Positions 48,179-57,429 of a stretch of DNA of 64,000 nt are shown here, piece by piece. This stretch comes from DATAXP01 sp963708675. Its GTDB lineage: Bacteria > Planctomycetota > Planctomycetia > Pirellulales > PNKZ01. Location of the stretch: positions 2,790,001 to 2,854,000 of the forward strand of contig CAVPTO010000003.1 in the NCBI GenBank assembly GCA_963708675.1. Reading direction: 5' to 3'. Positions within the stretch are counted from its first letter, which is position 1. The number at the start of each line of letters is the position of its first letter. Below the pieces are notes generated by a model, which saw only the letters and a program-made list of their open reading frames with translations, did no database searches and was not told the origin of the DNA. Position numbers and translations under genes: made by a program.

Positions 48179-48325
48179 TTCACCGTCAACTACTCCGATT
48201 CGAGTGCCGTACGATTGAAGCGGATCGTTGCCGCCGCCGTTCCGGAGCCGGGGACGATAGTGCTCGGCGTCGTTGCTGCATTCGGCGTCGGCTTTCGCTG
48301 CTGGCGTCGGCGGTCGAAGAGGTAG
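48179..48325 (+). pseudogene. Orphan PEP-CTERM tail, remnant of a second repeat protein
   Basis: An in-frame TAA at 48176-48178 is followed directly by 48 codons and a stop. They read 'FTVNYSDSSAVRLKRIVA', then 'AAVPEPGTIVLGVVAAFGVG' and a basic end (CWRRRSKR). The last codons of the giant protein at 47298 read 'FTVDESNPNAVRLEWIVA', then 'TAVPEPGAMLLGILAAIGVG'. The match runs from the same residue to the stop, so this is the 3' end of a duplicated or once-present PEP-CTERM protein. With no start and no signal peptide it cannot be exported. Confidence 0.8.
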
Positions 48326-48360
48326 GGACAAAGACCGAGGCTTGGCGATAAAATCGTGAC

Positions 48361-49452
48361 GTGGCAACTTCACGACGAAACGCTCCGCCGCCTACGTCGC
48401 CTCGCGCATCGATATCGCTCGTGCAGCGATTGCCTGTTCTGCTGCGCTGGTTGGTGGTCGCGTCGCAAATTGCAACGGTGCTCATCACGTGGGAACTGTG
48501 GTCGGCACGGGTCTGGCCGCCGCTGCTGCCGGCGTTGCCGCTGCCGCAGTTCAGCGTCGGCTGGCTCATGATCCTGTCGGCGCTGGCCGTGCTGGTGCGC
48601 CCGCGAGAAGGGCTGATCGTGCACGTGCTCGTCGTTGGTGTGGCGATGTTGATGGATCAGACGCGGATGCAGCCGGAGATCGTCTCGCATTGCTTCCTGA
48701 TGTTGGGAACTCTGCCGATCGCCGCCTCGCAGTTGATCGGGCGCATGCATCTGGTGAGCCTGTGGCTGTTCTCGGGGCTGCACAAGCTGCTGAGCCCGAT
48801 GTTCTTCGACGACATCGCGCCCTTTCTTTGGCAGGGAGTGTTTCCGAGTGCGTCGCCCACGTGGTCAACCGCCTTTGGGCTCACGATTACCAGTGCCGAG
48901 GTCGCGCTCGGGCTACTCTCGCTCTTCGTGCGCACTCGCCGCGTCGCCGCGATCGCCGCGGTTCCGTTTCACTTGGGCATCTTGCTGTCGCTGTCGCCGT
49001 TGGGGCTCGATTGGAACGAGGCGGTGTGGCCGTGGAACGTCGCCTTGGCCGGCGCAGGCATGGGGTTGATCTACCCGTGGCGTGAACCGTTGCTCACGAG
49101 CTTCACCGGGATTCGGCTTCCGATGCGTGTTGCCGCGGCGGCGGTTCTCCTCTCGCCCCTGCTCTTCTACGTCGGTGTGCTCGACGCCTACATGGCCCAC
49201 TGCTTGTATTCCGGCAACACGCCGCGCGGCATCTGGGAGCACGATGGCATCGACGACAACCTGACGATGATCACCATCAACAGCCTGCGCGTGCCGCTGC
49301 CGCCGACCGAGCGCACGTACTGGCAGTTCTTCCTTGCGGCCGGTCACCCTGGCGATCGACTGGTGATTGAAGACTTCCGCTCCTGGGCGCGATGGTGGCG
49401 ATATGATCGACAAGAGTTCGACTACCCGATCGTCGAGCCCCGCGCGAAGTGA
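48361..49452 (+). CDS. HTTM-like multi-pass membrane protein
   Basis: 363 residues; GTG start at 48361. About eight hydrophobic segments, for example 'LLRWLVVASQIATVLIT', 'FSVGWLMILSALAVLV' and 'VAAAAVLLSPLLFYVGVLDA'. 'LWLFSGLHKLLSPMF' and 'PFHLGILLSLSPLGLDWNE' recall the HTTM (horizontally transferred transmembrane) domain related to vitamin-K-dependent gamma-carboxylase and seen in planctomycetes. The catalytic Lys of true carboxylases cannot be placed. It converges on the next gene with only 13 bases between stops. Confidence 0.55.
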   Translation: MATSRRNAPPPTSPRASISLVQRLPVLLRWLVVASQIATVLITWELWSARVWPPLLPALPLPQFSVGWLMILSALAVLVRPREGLIVHVLVVGVAMLMDQTRMQPEIVSHCFLMLGTLPIAASQLIGRMHLVSLWLFSGLHKLLSPMFFDDIAPFLWQGVFPSASPTWSTAFGLTITSAEVALGLLSLFVRTRRVAAIAAVPFHLGILLSLSPLGLDWNEAVWPWNVALAGAGMGLIYPWREPLLTSFTGIRLPMRVAAAAVLLSPLLFYVGVLDAYMAHCLYSGNTPRGIWEHDGIDDNLTMITINSLRVPLPPTERTYWQFFLAAGHPGDRLVIEDFRSWARWWRYDRQEFDYPIVEPRAK

Positions 49453-49465
49453 AGCCCACGCAATC

Positions 49466-50548
49466 TTAGCGATCCGAATTCGACTTCTTCCGCGGCTCGA
49501 GCTTCGCTGCTTGCTCGGGTGTGAGCAGCGCCATCGCCTCGGCACGCGCCGTTTCGAGGGCCTCATGCGCTTGGGTCTCCAACTCCGGGGCGTTCTCGGC
49601 CTTCGCACGGCGATACAGCTCTTCCGAGTTTTCGAGTGCAGGCTCCATGATCTCGCGGATTCGAGCACGTTGGTCGGCCGTTAGCTTCAGTTCGTTGCCG
49701 ACGCGTTTGAGCGACAGTGCCGCGGGGCCAAGGCGATCGACCAATTGCCGCGCTCCGGCGCGAGGCCAATGTTGCGCGACCTGTTCGAGCACATCGCGAG
49801 CGCTGGGCGATTGCTCCACCATGTCGCGCAGACGCCACTGTTGCCGAGAATTGAGAACGGCAGTAAGTGGCGAACCGTCGGGGTTTTTCTTGAGCGACGA
49901 TGCTTCGGAATCACTGTCTTTTTCATTGGCCAACATCGATTCGATTCTCACGCGCTGTTCTGGCGTGATGCCCAGCAGGCGTGAAACGTCAGCGTCGAGC
50001 AGCAACTCGGCGTTGTCGTGTTCGCGAACGGTGCGGCGCACATCGGCCGACATCGACAGCGTCGGCATTTCGACACGTTCCACCTCCGGTCCGCGCAGGA
50101 ACGGAACGATCGACAAGATACCGCCATCGCCTCGGCCGCGAATCAGCAGCGGCGACAAAGCCACGAGCACGCCGAGAGCAACAACCCCGGCGCCGGCCAT
50201 CCACATCCGCTTCGTTTGCTGGGCCTTGACGGCCTTCGGGTCGGCGTCGGGCGACTTGCTACGTTTGTTCAGGTTCAAATCGCGAACCAACTCCAAGCCG
50301 AGGCGAGTTCCGGTCCGCTGCGGTTGCACTCGCAGCACTCGCACCTCAGCCAGCCGATCGGCGAACCGCAAGAAGGTCTTCCCCTCGGGGTCTTTCTCCA
50401 ACGGCGCCACGGTGAGCACCGAGAATCCACCGGACGATTCTTCGACGACGCGCACCTCGACGACTTCGTTTTCCCACTCGAGCGTCGCGGGCCGGCCGCC
50501 GACGGGAAGCATGGCACGAAAATGTTTCCGTCTCTCGAAGCTGCGCAT
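49466..50548 (-). CDS. PilZ-like domain + TM + Spy-like helical protein
   Basis: 360 residues. Residues 1-95 ('RSFERRKHFRAMLPVGGR', 'GFSVLTVAPLEKD') look like a PilZ domain, including an RR-x(3)-R-like start (ERRKHFR). One TM segment (about 115-135, 'MAGAGVVALGVLVALSPLL') follows. The rest is charged helix with two matching blocks, 'LLGITPEQRVRIESMLA' and 'LKLTADQRARIREIMEPALE', in the style of Spy/CpxP periplasmic proteins. It could link c-di-GMP to an envelope process; that is speculative. Confidence 0.5.
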   Translation of the reverse strand: MRSFERRKHFRAMLPVGGRPATLEWENEVVEVRVVEESSGGFSVLTVAPLEKDPEGKTFLRFADRLAEVRVLRVQPQRTGTRLGLELVRDLNLNKRSKSPDADPKAVKAQQTKRMWMAGAGVVALGVLVALSPLLIRGRGDGGILSIVPFLRGPEVERVEMPTLSMSADVRRTVREHDNAELLLDADVSRLLGITPEQRVRIESMLANEKDSDSEASSLKKNPDGSPLTAVLNSRQQWRLRDMVEQSPSARDVLEQVAQHWPRAGARQLVDRLGPAALSLKRVGNELKLTADQRARIREIMEPALENSEELYRRAKAENAPELETQAHEALETARAEAMALLTPEQAAKLEPRKKSNSDR

Positions 50549-50858
50549 ACGAGGCGTCTCAATATCTGCGACAATATGCCGGAGCCCGGCGAGTCGTTCG
50601 TCGTTTGGCTCTGCGCACGGTAAGAAAACTTAGCTCACAACCTACGAGGCGAACGACCCACCCATGCCGCACGAGGCCGGTTGTGCAGATGGTCGCAATC
50701 GTTGTGATTATTCGGCGGTTTCGACAATGGAATACCCTGATTCGAACCGCCTTTTGTGGGGCGCAGCCGAGCGCGCCAAGGCCGGCTGGAGAGGTCACAA
50801 GTTCGGCCGCTGCCGTCTTGTAAGTGCCCTCGTCACGGACGACAATCCACCCCTACCA
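50549..50858. other. Divergent intergenic region
   Basis: 310 bases between genes read outward on both sides. The frame of the rightward gene stays open up to 50664, but the added codons have no protein character. No repeat, RNA or clear operator is visible; promoters are presumed only from gene direction. Confidence 0.4.
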
Positions 50859-52808
50859 ATGTCGCACGCCCGTGACTTTCGATCGTCGCCGTGGATCGCG
50901 ATGGTTCTTGCCATCGTGCTGGTGTCGCCGTGCGCGGTGCTCGAACGTCTCAAGTTCAACCACCCTGGGCTGGTCGTCGACTTGGCCGTCGGGCTGTGGG
51001 CCTACCCGTTGCCGATGGATTTCGACGACGACGGCGACCTCGATCTGGTCGTCGACTGTCCCGACAAACCGTACAACGGCGTGTACGTCTTCGAGAATCC
51101 TGGCGATTCGAAGTCCAGCGGAGCGATACCGACGTTCAAAGTCGGCCGACGCATCAGCCTTGGTAAGCAGTTCGCGCAAGTGAGCGTCGTCGATCGACTG
51201 CCTCGTGTGCTCACGCCAGGCTGGGCGTATCCCGACTTCAAACTGTCGGGGCTCGAGCATGGAAAGCGACTACCGCTGCCGGTGAACATTCATCCGAACA
51301 AAGTGCGCGGCAACTTTTGGCGATATGTCGATTTCGATGGCGACGATCGCGTGGACCTCGTCGTCGGCGTCGACGATTGGACCGACTACGGTTGGGACAA
51401 CGCATACGACGCCGAAGGCCGATGGACGAACGGCCCGCTGCGTGGCTACGTCTACATCATTCGCAACACCAGCACGACGAGCGAACCGAAATACGCCGAG
51501 CCGCAAAAACTTGCGATCGACGGCAAGCCGCTCGAAACCTTCGGTTGGCCTTCGCCAAGCTTTGCAGACTTCGACGGCGACGGTGATCTCGACCTGATCT
51601 GCGGCGAGTTTCTCGACGGCTTCACGTACTTCGAGAACACCGGCACTCGCGCCGCGCCGCAGTATGCAGCAGGACGGCGATTGAAGAATCCGGACGGCGC
51701 GCCGGTCGCGATGGATTTGGAGATGATCACGCCGGTCGCGATCGACTTCACGCGCGACGGCAAGCCCGACTTGGTGGTAGGTGACGAAGACGGCCGCGTG
51801 GCGCTCGTGACGAATCTTGGAAAGTCGAAGAGTGATGCTGATCCATATTTCGCCGCACCGGCATACTTCACGCAGGAAGCCGACGACGTGAAGTTCGGCG
51901 CCTTGGCGACGCCGGTGGGCTGCGATTGGGACGGCGACGGCGACTGGGACCTCGTCAGCGGCAACAGTGCTGGCTACATCGCAGTGATCGAAAACTTGAG
52001 CGGTAAAGGGGTCGAGCAACCCCGCTGGGCCGCGCCGAAAATGCTCGAAGCCGATGGCAAACCGATTCGCATCATGGCTGGCCCGAATGGTAGTATCCAA
52101 GGCCCCTGCGAGGCGAAATGGGGTTACACAACGCTGAGCGTGGCTGACTGGGACGGCGACGGGCTCGACGATCTTGTCGTGAATTCGATCCTTGGTCGCG
52201 TCGTGTGGTATCGCAACATAGGAACGCGCAAAGCGCCGCAATATGCGACCGCGCAGCCGATCGAAGTTGCATGGACCTCCGAACAACCGTCGCTCGCCTG
52301 GGGATGGCTGAGGCCCGAAGGCAAGGCACTTCTGACGCAGTGGCGCACGACGCCTTACGCCATCGACTGGACCGGCGACGGTTTGACCGACCTCGTGATG
52401 CTCGATCAAGAAGGTTATCTCGCGCTGTTCGAGCGCGAGCGCCGCGACGGGCAACTCGTGTTGCTCGAACCGAAGCGCGTGATGTGCGACGAGAACGGCG
52501 CTCCGTTGCAACTCAACGCGCGGACTGCCGGCAAGAGTGGGCGTCGCAAGATTTGCATCGCCGATTGGGACGGCGACGGCAAGCTCGATATTTTGCTGAA
52601 CTCGTCGAATGCGAATCTGCTGCGCCAAGTCGCCTCGACCGACGGCCAATGGAGATTCAAAGACACCGGGCCGCTCGACTCGCAGAATGTCGAAGGTCAC
52701 GATGTCTCGCCGACGGTTGTCGACTTCAATGCCGACGGCGTGCCGGACTTCATCGGCGGCGCCGAGGACGGCCACTTCTACTATCTCCGCAACCCGCGCT
52801 CGCAGTGA
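50859..52808 (+). CDS. FG-GAP/VCBS-repeat beta-propeller protein
   Basis: 649 residues from ATG 50859, which opens into a hydrophobic N-terminal segment ('WIAMVLAIVLVSPCAVLERL'). At least nine Ca-binding-like repeats of the type D-x-D-G-D-x-x-D-L-x-x-G are visible: 'DFDDDGDLDLVV', 'DFDGDDRVDLVV', 'DFDGDGDLDLICG', 'DFTRDGKPDLVVGDEDG', 'DWDGDGDWDLVSG', 'DWDGDGLDDLVV', 'DWTGDGLTDLVM', 'DWDGDGKLDILL' and 'DFNADGVPDFIGG'. Such secreted propellers bind or act on polysaccharide, and the next two genes (transporter, sulfatase) agree. No catalytic residues can be named. Confidence 0.85.
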   Translation: MSHARDFRSSPWIAMVLAIVLVSPCAVLERLKFNHPGLVVDLAVGLWAYPLPMDFDDDGDLDLVVDCPDKPYNGVYVFENPGDSKSSGAIPTFKVGRRISLGKQFAQVSVVDRLPRVLTPGWAYPDFKLSGLEHGKRLPLPVNIHPNKVRGNFWRYVDFDGDDRVDLVVGVDDWTDYGWDNAYDAEGRWTNGPLRGYVYIIRNTSTTSEPKYAEPQKLAIDGKPLETFGWPSPSFADFDGDGDLDLICGEFLDGFTYFENTGTRAAPQYAAGRRLKNPDGAPVAMDLEMITPVAIDFTRDGKPDLVVGDEDGRVALVTNLGKSKSDADPYFAAPAYFTQEADDVKFGALATPVGCDWDGDGDWDLVSGNSAGYIAVIENLSGKGVEQPRWAAPKMLEADGKPIRIMAGPNGSIQGPCEAKWGYTTLSVADWDGDGLDDLVVNSILGRVVWYRNIGTRKAPQYATAQPIEVAWTSEQPSLAWGWLRPEGKALLTQWRTTPYAIDWTGDGLTDLVMLDQEGYLALFERERRDGQLVLLEPKRVMCDENGAPLQLNARTAGKSGRRKICIADWDGDGKLDILLNSSNANLLRQVASTDGQWRFKDTGPLDSQNVEGHDVSPTVVDFNADGVPDFIGGAEDGHFYYLRNPRSQ

Positions 52809-52813
52809 CGTCG

Positions 52814-54064
52814 ATGCGCTCCAAAGTCGGCAACGCCGTCGGCTATGCGTGGATCGTCGTCGCGTTGTTGTGGCCCGTCGCGCTGCTGAACTATCTCGAC
52901 CGGCAGATGCTCGCTGCCATGAAGTACTCGGTAATGCAAGACATCCCGAGCATCGGCCTCGACGCCAATTGGGGCTACATGCTCGGGCAGTTCAAATGGG
53001 TTTACGCCTTCATGAGCCCGATCGGCGGCTACATGGCCGATCGCTTCAGTCGGCGTTTCACCGTCTGCGCGAGCCTCTTCGTGTGGTCGGGCATCACATG
53101 GGCCACCGCTCACGTGACCGACTACAACAGCCTGCTGTGGACGCGCACGCTGATGGGCATCAGCGAGGCGTTTTACATTCCCGCGGCGCTGGCGATGATT
53201 ACCGACTATCACACCGGCGGCACGCGCTCACGCGCCGTCGGCGTGCATCAAACGGCCATCTACACGGGCATCATCATCGGCGGCTTTAGCGGCTACGTCG
53301 CCGAGAACCCGGACTTCGGCTGGCGGTTTGCGTTCAACATCACCGGCATCATTGGCGTATGTTACGCAGTGCCTTTGTTCCTGTTTCTGCGAGATCCGCC
53401 ACGGCTCGCCGCCGAACAAGCTGCCGAGCCGCAAGGCCATCTCTCGGTTCGTGTGGCCTTGCGCGACCTGCTGTTCAACCGGTCGTTTCTATTGCTCGTT
53501 GCGTGCTTCACACTGCCTGCGCAGGCGGGCTGGATCGTGAAGGATTGGATGCCCGCGATCCTGAAGGACAAATTCGCCATCGGCCAAGGACACGCCGGCA
53601 TGTCGGCCACCCTGTACGTGAACCTGGCGGCGCTTATCGGAGCGTTTGTCGGCGGTGTGTTGGCCGATCGAATGATGCGCCGCACGGCGCGAGGCCGCAT
53701 TTACATCAGCGCCTTGGGCATGAGCTTGTTGATTCCCGCCCTGTTCGGGGTTGGTGACGCGGCGACGCTCAACATCGCAATCGCGTTCCTCGTTCTTTTC
53801 GGCGTCGGCTGGGGGTTCTTCGATTGCAACAACATGCCGATCCTTTCGCAGATCGTGCGCTCCGACCTGCGTGCCACCGGCTACGGCATTATGAACATGG
53901 TGAGCACCAGCAGCGGCGGCTTTGCCGACTGGGGCTTCGGCGTGCTCCGCGATCGCGACGTGTCGCTTAACCTAATCTTCGGCGTGTTTGCTGCTGCCGC
54001 CCTACTGTCGGTCGTCCTGGTTCTGCTCATTCGGCCCCGCCGCGAAGAACCGACCAAAACCTAG
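52814..54064 (+). CDS. MFS transporter, anion:cation symporter (sugar-acid) type
   Basis: 416 residues from ATG 52814, five bases after the previous stop. Twelve hydrophobic segments are expected; 'NYLDRQMLAAMKYSVMQD' at the first helix is the N-Y-x-D-R motif of the ACS/GudP-like MFS group, and 'GGYMADRFSRRF' is the loop 2-3 signature (G-x-x-x-D-R-x-x-R-R). 'GVLADRMMRRTARGR' repeats it in the second half. Likely substrate: a monosaccharide or sugar acid released by the neighbouring secreted enzymes. Confidence 0.9.
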   Translation: MRSKVGNAVGYAWIVVALLWPVALLNYLDRQMLAAMKYSVMQDIPSIGLDANWGYMLGQFKWVYAFMSPIGGYMADRFSRRFTVCASLFVWSGITWATAHVTDYNSLLWTRTLMGISEAFYIPAALAMITDYHTGGTRSRAVGVHQTAIYTGIIIGGFSGYVAENPDFGWRFAFNITGIIGVCYAVPLFLFLRDPPRLAAEQAAEPQGHLSVRVALRDLLFNRSFLLLVACFTLPAQAGWIVKDWMPAILKDKFAIGQGHAGMSATLYVNLAALIGAFVGGVLADRMMRRTARGRIYISALGMSLLIPALFGVGDAATLNIAIAFLVLFGVGWGFFDCNNMPILSQIVRSDLRATGYGIMNMVSTSSGGFADWGFGVLRDRDVSLNLIFGVFAAAALLSVVLVLLIRPRREEPTKT

Positions 54065-54150
54065 CAAACAATCGACCATCCTCGCGCATCATGAAAGAGA
54101 ACTCCTCGACGCGAAACCACGAATACTTCTCGCGACTCTTAAGCCTTCCC

Positions 54151-55701
54151 ATGAACCGACTCCTGATCATCGCTTGCCTCTTCGCGGCGCACGTCTTCGT
54201 GACAACCCTTACACAAACAGCGGCCGCAGCACCGCCCGCCCAGCGCCCCAACATCCTATTCGTCACGGTCGACGATATGAGCTGCGACTCGATTGGCGTC
54301 TTTGGGTGCAAGCTCTCAGACACTTCGCCGACCGTCGATCGGCTCGCCTCGCAAAGTCTGCGATTCAACTTCGCCCACGTGCAGGTCGGCAATTGCATGC
54401 CGTCGCGAAACGTGATGTTCTCGGGCCGTTATCCGCACAACAACGGTGTCGAGGGGTTCTATCAGGTCAAGAATCCCAAGTACCCGGTGCTCAGCGAGCT
54501 GATGCACGACGCTGGTTACTTCACCGCTGTTCGTCACAAGGTTTCGCACTCGACGCCGTACTCGCCGCATCCGTCGTGGGATCTCGTGCTCGATCAAACG
54601 TTGAAGGGGAAGCAAACGAGCTCGAAGAACGTCGAGTCGTATTACACGGCGACCAGCACGGCCATCAAAGCCGCCAAGGACGCGGGCAAGCCGTTCTACG
54701 TGAACATCAACATCGCCGACCCGCACAAGCCGTTCTACGGCGAAGGCAAACAACGCGATCCGAACGAGCCTTCGCGCGTGTTCACGGCCGACGAAGTGCC
54801 CGTGCCCGGCTTCCTGCCCGACGACCTCGAGGTTCGCAAGGAGTTGGCGTTGTACTACTCATCGGTGCGGCGTGCCGACGATTGTCTCGCTGTGATTCTC
54901 AAGGCGCTCGACGAGTCAGGACAGGCGGACAACACGGTCGTTTGGTTCCTTTCCGATCACGGCATGCCGCTGCCATTCGCGAAGACGCAACTTTACTACC
55001 ACAGCACGCACACGCCGCTCATCGTGCGTTGGCCCGGCAAAACGAAGGCGGGCAGCGTCGACGACCGGCACATGGTGTCGAGCGTCGATTTTCTGCCGAC
55101 CATTGTCGAAGCGCTCGGACTGTCGCAGCCGTCGGGCGTCGATGGCCGCAGCTTCGAGCCGTTGCTGCGCGGTGAAAGTCAGGAAGGTCGTGACTTCGTC
55201 GTGACTGAGTACAACGAGAACTCCGGCGGCAGCCGCGACCCGATGCGCACGATCATTACGCGCGATTTCGGTTACATCTTCAACCCCTGGTCCGATGGCG
55301 AACGCGTGATGGCCACCGCGACGATGGGGACCGCCACCTATCGCCGCATGAAGCAACTCGCGAAAGACGATGCCAAGGTAGCGGCCCGTCTCGACCTGTT
55401 CGAACATCGCGTACCCGAAGAAATGTACAACTACGCGGTTGATCCCGACGCGCTTAACAACCTGATCGACCAACCCACATACGCCCCTCAACGCCGGCAG
55501 TTGACGGGCATGCTTGCCGAGTGGATGGTCAAGACCGGCGACCCGATGCTCAAGACATTTCGCGGCCGCGCCAGCGCCGAGACCCGCGCAGCCTATATGA
55601 CGCAGGTCGAGCAAGAAGCCCAGGATCGCGTCGCCTCGGGTGTAAAGAAGAGCAAGAAAAAGGCTGGAAAGAAGGGCAAAAGCATCGTCGCAGACGAATA
55701 G
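54151..55701 (+). CDS. Secreted sulfatase (C-M-P-S-R type)
   Basis: About 516 residues. I prefer ATG 54151 over 54091 because it opens into the signal peptide ('MNRLLIIACLFAAHVFVTTL'). 'ILFVTVDDMSCDSIGVFGC' is the metal block and 'GNCMPSRNVMFSGRYP' the formylglycine site (C-x-P-x-R). 'VVWFLSDHGMPLPFAKTQLY' is the second Asp/His block. The C-terminal tail is very Lys-rich ('VKKSKKKAGKKGKSIV'). It follows the MFS gene by 86 bases, giving a plausible propeller-transporter-sulfatase utilisation unit. Confidence 0.9.
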   Translation: MNRLLIIACLFAAHVFVTTLTQTAAAAPPAQRPNILFVTVDDMSCDSIGVFGCKLSDTSPTVDRLASQSLRFNFAHVQVGNCMPSRNVMFSGRYPHNNGVEGFYQVKNPKYPVLSELMHDAGYFTAVRHKVSHSTPYSPHPSWDLVLDQTLKGKQTSSKNVESYYTATSTAIKAAKDAGKPFYVNINIADPHKPFYGEGKQRDPNEPSRVFTADEVPVPGFLPDDLEVRKELALYYSSVRRADDCLAVILKALDESGQADNTVVWFLSDHGMPLPFAKTQLYYHSTHTPLIVRWPGKTKAGSVDDRHMVSSVDFLPTIVEALGLSQPSGVDGRSFEPLLRGESQEGRDFVVTEYNENSGGSRDPMRTIITRDFGYIFNPWSDGERVMATATMGTATYRRMKQLAKDDAKVAARLDLFEHRVPEEMYNYAVDPDALNNLIDQPTYAPQRRQLTGMLAEWMVKTGDPMLKTFRGRASAETRAAYMTQVEQEAQDRVASGVKKSKKKAGKKGKSIVADE

Positions 55702-55755
55702 CGAGGGCGAATAGGCGCAGCGCGAGATGGCCGACGTCGACTAGTCTCGCATGGC

Positions 55756-57429
55756 TTACGGCAAGTCGACGGGATCGGCCGCATCGTCGTCGGGCTGCGC
55801 CTCGGTCGCGCTGGCTACGAGTTGCTCGCGACAGACCTCGAGCGTCTTCAGCACTTCCGGACTTTCGATGCCGGCATGGCAGACGGTTTTCAAATCGATC
55901 TGCGCTTCTTTCCAACGACCCAGGCAGGCCAACACGTGCCCACGCGTCGCAAGCAACGTGGGATGGCTAGGGAAGCGATTCAGCGTGACGTTCGAGAGTT
56001 CCAGCGCGCGTGGATAGTCGAGCGGCTCGACGTGCGACAGAAGCCATGCCAGGTTGTTCGCGGCCTCGATGTGATCGGGATCGAGAATCAGCGCCTCTTC
56101 CAAATGTCGGCGCGCAACGATCGGAAGGTTTCTCGCAATGGCGCTGTTGCCGAGAAGCACATGCACGGTGGCGGGAATGGTATTGAAGTGCAGCGTGTCG
56201 AGAATTCGCGCCGCCCGTTGGCCGATCGGGCCATCGTTCGATAAAGCGGCGATGAGCCGTTCGATCGCGGCGAGATTTGTGGGATCGTCGACGATCGCCA
56301 GGCTGAGACGGTCGAGATAATGGTCGCCGTTGCCGGTAGATCGCAAGTCGTCGTCAGCCCAAGCGATGTAAATTTGGTGCAAGCGAGGCCGCAACGTGTC
56401 ACTATCCTCGGAATCGATCCGCTCGCGCAGCACGTCACGCGCCTGCTCAAACTCTTGGGCGATCAGCAGCGAATCGGCGAGCAGCAATCGATTCGCGATT
56501 TCGTCCGGTTCTCGCACCATCTCCGCGGCAAAATAATCACTCGCCTTCCTTGCAGCGGCGATCGCGTCCTCGGTGCGGCCTTTTAACAAATGCGATCTTG
56601 CCAACGGCAGCGCCAACTCAGGATGCGCGCCGGCGGCCTTGGCCAAGTGCGGCTCGGCGTCGGCGATGCACCCAAGATTGAGCAGCAATTGCGCCGAGCG
56701 TGCGTGTGCGGCGAGATGATCGGGATGGCTTTCAATGACGCGCGATAAGTGCATCAGTGCGTCGCGAACTTCAATGCGAGTGAGCGACGAGTCGTCGACG
56801 AGCCGCTCGGCAAGCCAGAAGTGAGCGGGCGTGAATCCGCCTTGCGCAAGTGGCGCGATCGATTCCATGGCTTCGACGGCCGCAGCGTGGTCGCCCTGTG
56901 CCTCGGCCAATAATGCCGCTTCGTAGGTGTATCGTTTTTCGTTGGGCAACAACTTCGCGAGACGCTGATAAGCGATCATCGTGGCGTTCGTGTCGTTGGC
57001 CGCCATCGCATCCCGTACGCTCTGTTCGTAGCGTTCGACGAGATTGTCGCCGCGAGCCGTCATCCACGCGAAAACTCCTGACAGCGCGAGCAAGGCCAGA
57101 ACCGGCGGTGCGGCCCGGAGGGCGAGACCTCGTCGGATGGCATGAGTCGCGTCGGCATCGTCGGCGACGAGGTTGAAGAAATACACGCTTTGCCAAAAGA
57201 CGTCTCGGCAAACGCCGGCGATCAACCCCAGCGGACGCCACGCAAACGTTCCGATTGCCAGGACGAAACGACTGACGCGCTGTCGATGCGACTGCTCCCG
57301 AAAACGCACCGCGTCGAGCCCGTCATCGGTCAGTCCGAGATGGAATCGAACGGCCGCCCAAGGCAACAAGAGCATGTCGACGACGAACAGTCCGATGCGT
57401 TTCCAGCGAGAACGTCGCATATGGCTCAT
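55756..57429 (-). CDS. Membrane-anchored TPR protein, coupled to the exosortase-like gene
   Basis: 557 residues. ATG 57429 overlaps the upstream stop by ATGA. Two hydrophobic parts lie in the first 130 residues ('FVLAIGTFAWRPLGLIAG' and 'APPVLALLALSGVFAWM'); the rest is helical tetratricopeptide-like repeat, for example 'AMAANDTNATMIAYQRLAKL', 'HLEEALILDPDHIEAANNLA' and 'LATRGHVLACLGRWKEAQID'. The C-terminus is acidic. TPR proteins of this layout accompany exosortases in planctomycetes, where they may help present PEP-CTERM substrates or polysaccharide; the link here is by position. Confidence 0.7.
   Translation of the reverse strand: MSHMRRSRWKRIGLFVVDMLLLPWAAVRFHLGLTDDGLDAVRFREQSHRQRVSRFVLAIGTFAWRPLGLIAGVCRDVFWQSVYFFNLVADDADATHAIRRGLALRAAPPVLALLALSGVFAWMTARGDNLVERYEQSVRDAMAANDTNATMIAYQRLAKLLPNEKRYTYEAALLAEAQGDHAAAVEAMESIAPLAQGGFTPAHFWLAERLVDDSSLTRIEVRDALMHLSRVIESHPDHLAAHARSAQLLLNLGCIADAEPHLAKAAGAHPELALPLARSHLLKGRTEDAIAAARKASDYFAAEMVREPDEIANRLLLADSLLIAQEFEQARDVLRERIDSEDSDTLRPRLHQIYIAWADDDLRSTGNGDHYLDRLSLAIVDDPTNLAAIERLIAALSNDGPIGQRAARILDTLHFNTIPATVHVLLGNSAIARNLPIVARRHLEEALILDPDHIEAANNLAWLLSHVEPLDYPRALELSNVTLNRFPSHPTLLATRGHVLACLGRWKEAQIDLKTVCHAGIESPEVLKTLEVCREQLVASATEAQPDDDAADPVDLP

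Noticed and set aside
49521..50633. 370-codon plus-strand frame opposite the PilZ-like gene
   Set aside because: Ser/Arg-rich antisense translation; the minus frame has a TM segment and PilZ/Spy-like features.
52205..52813. Upstream extension of the MFS frame
   Set aside because: It overlaps the FG-GAP gene in another frame and is Arg-rich; ATG 52814 starts the first MFS helix.
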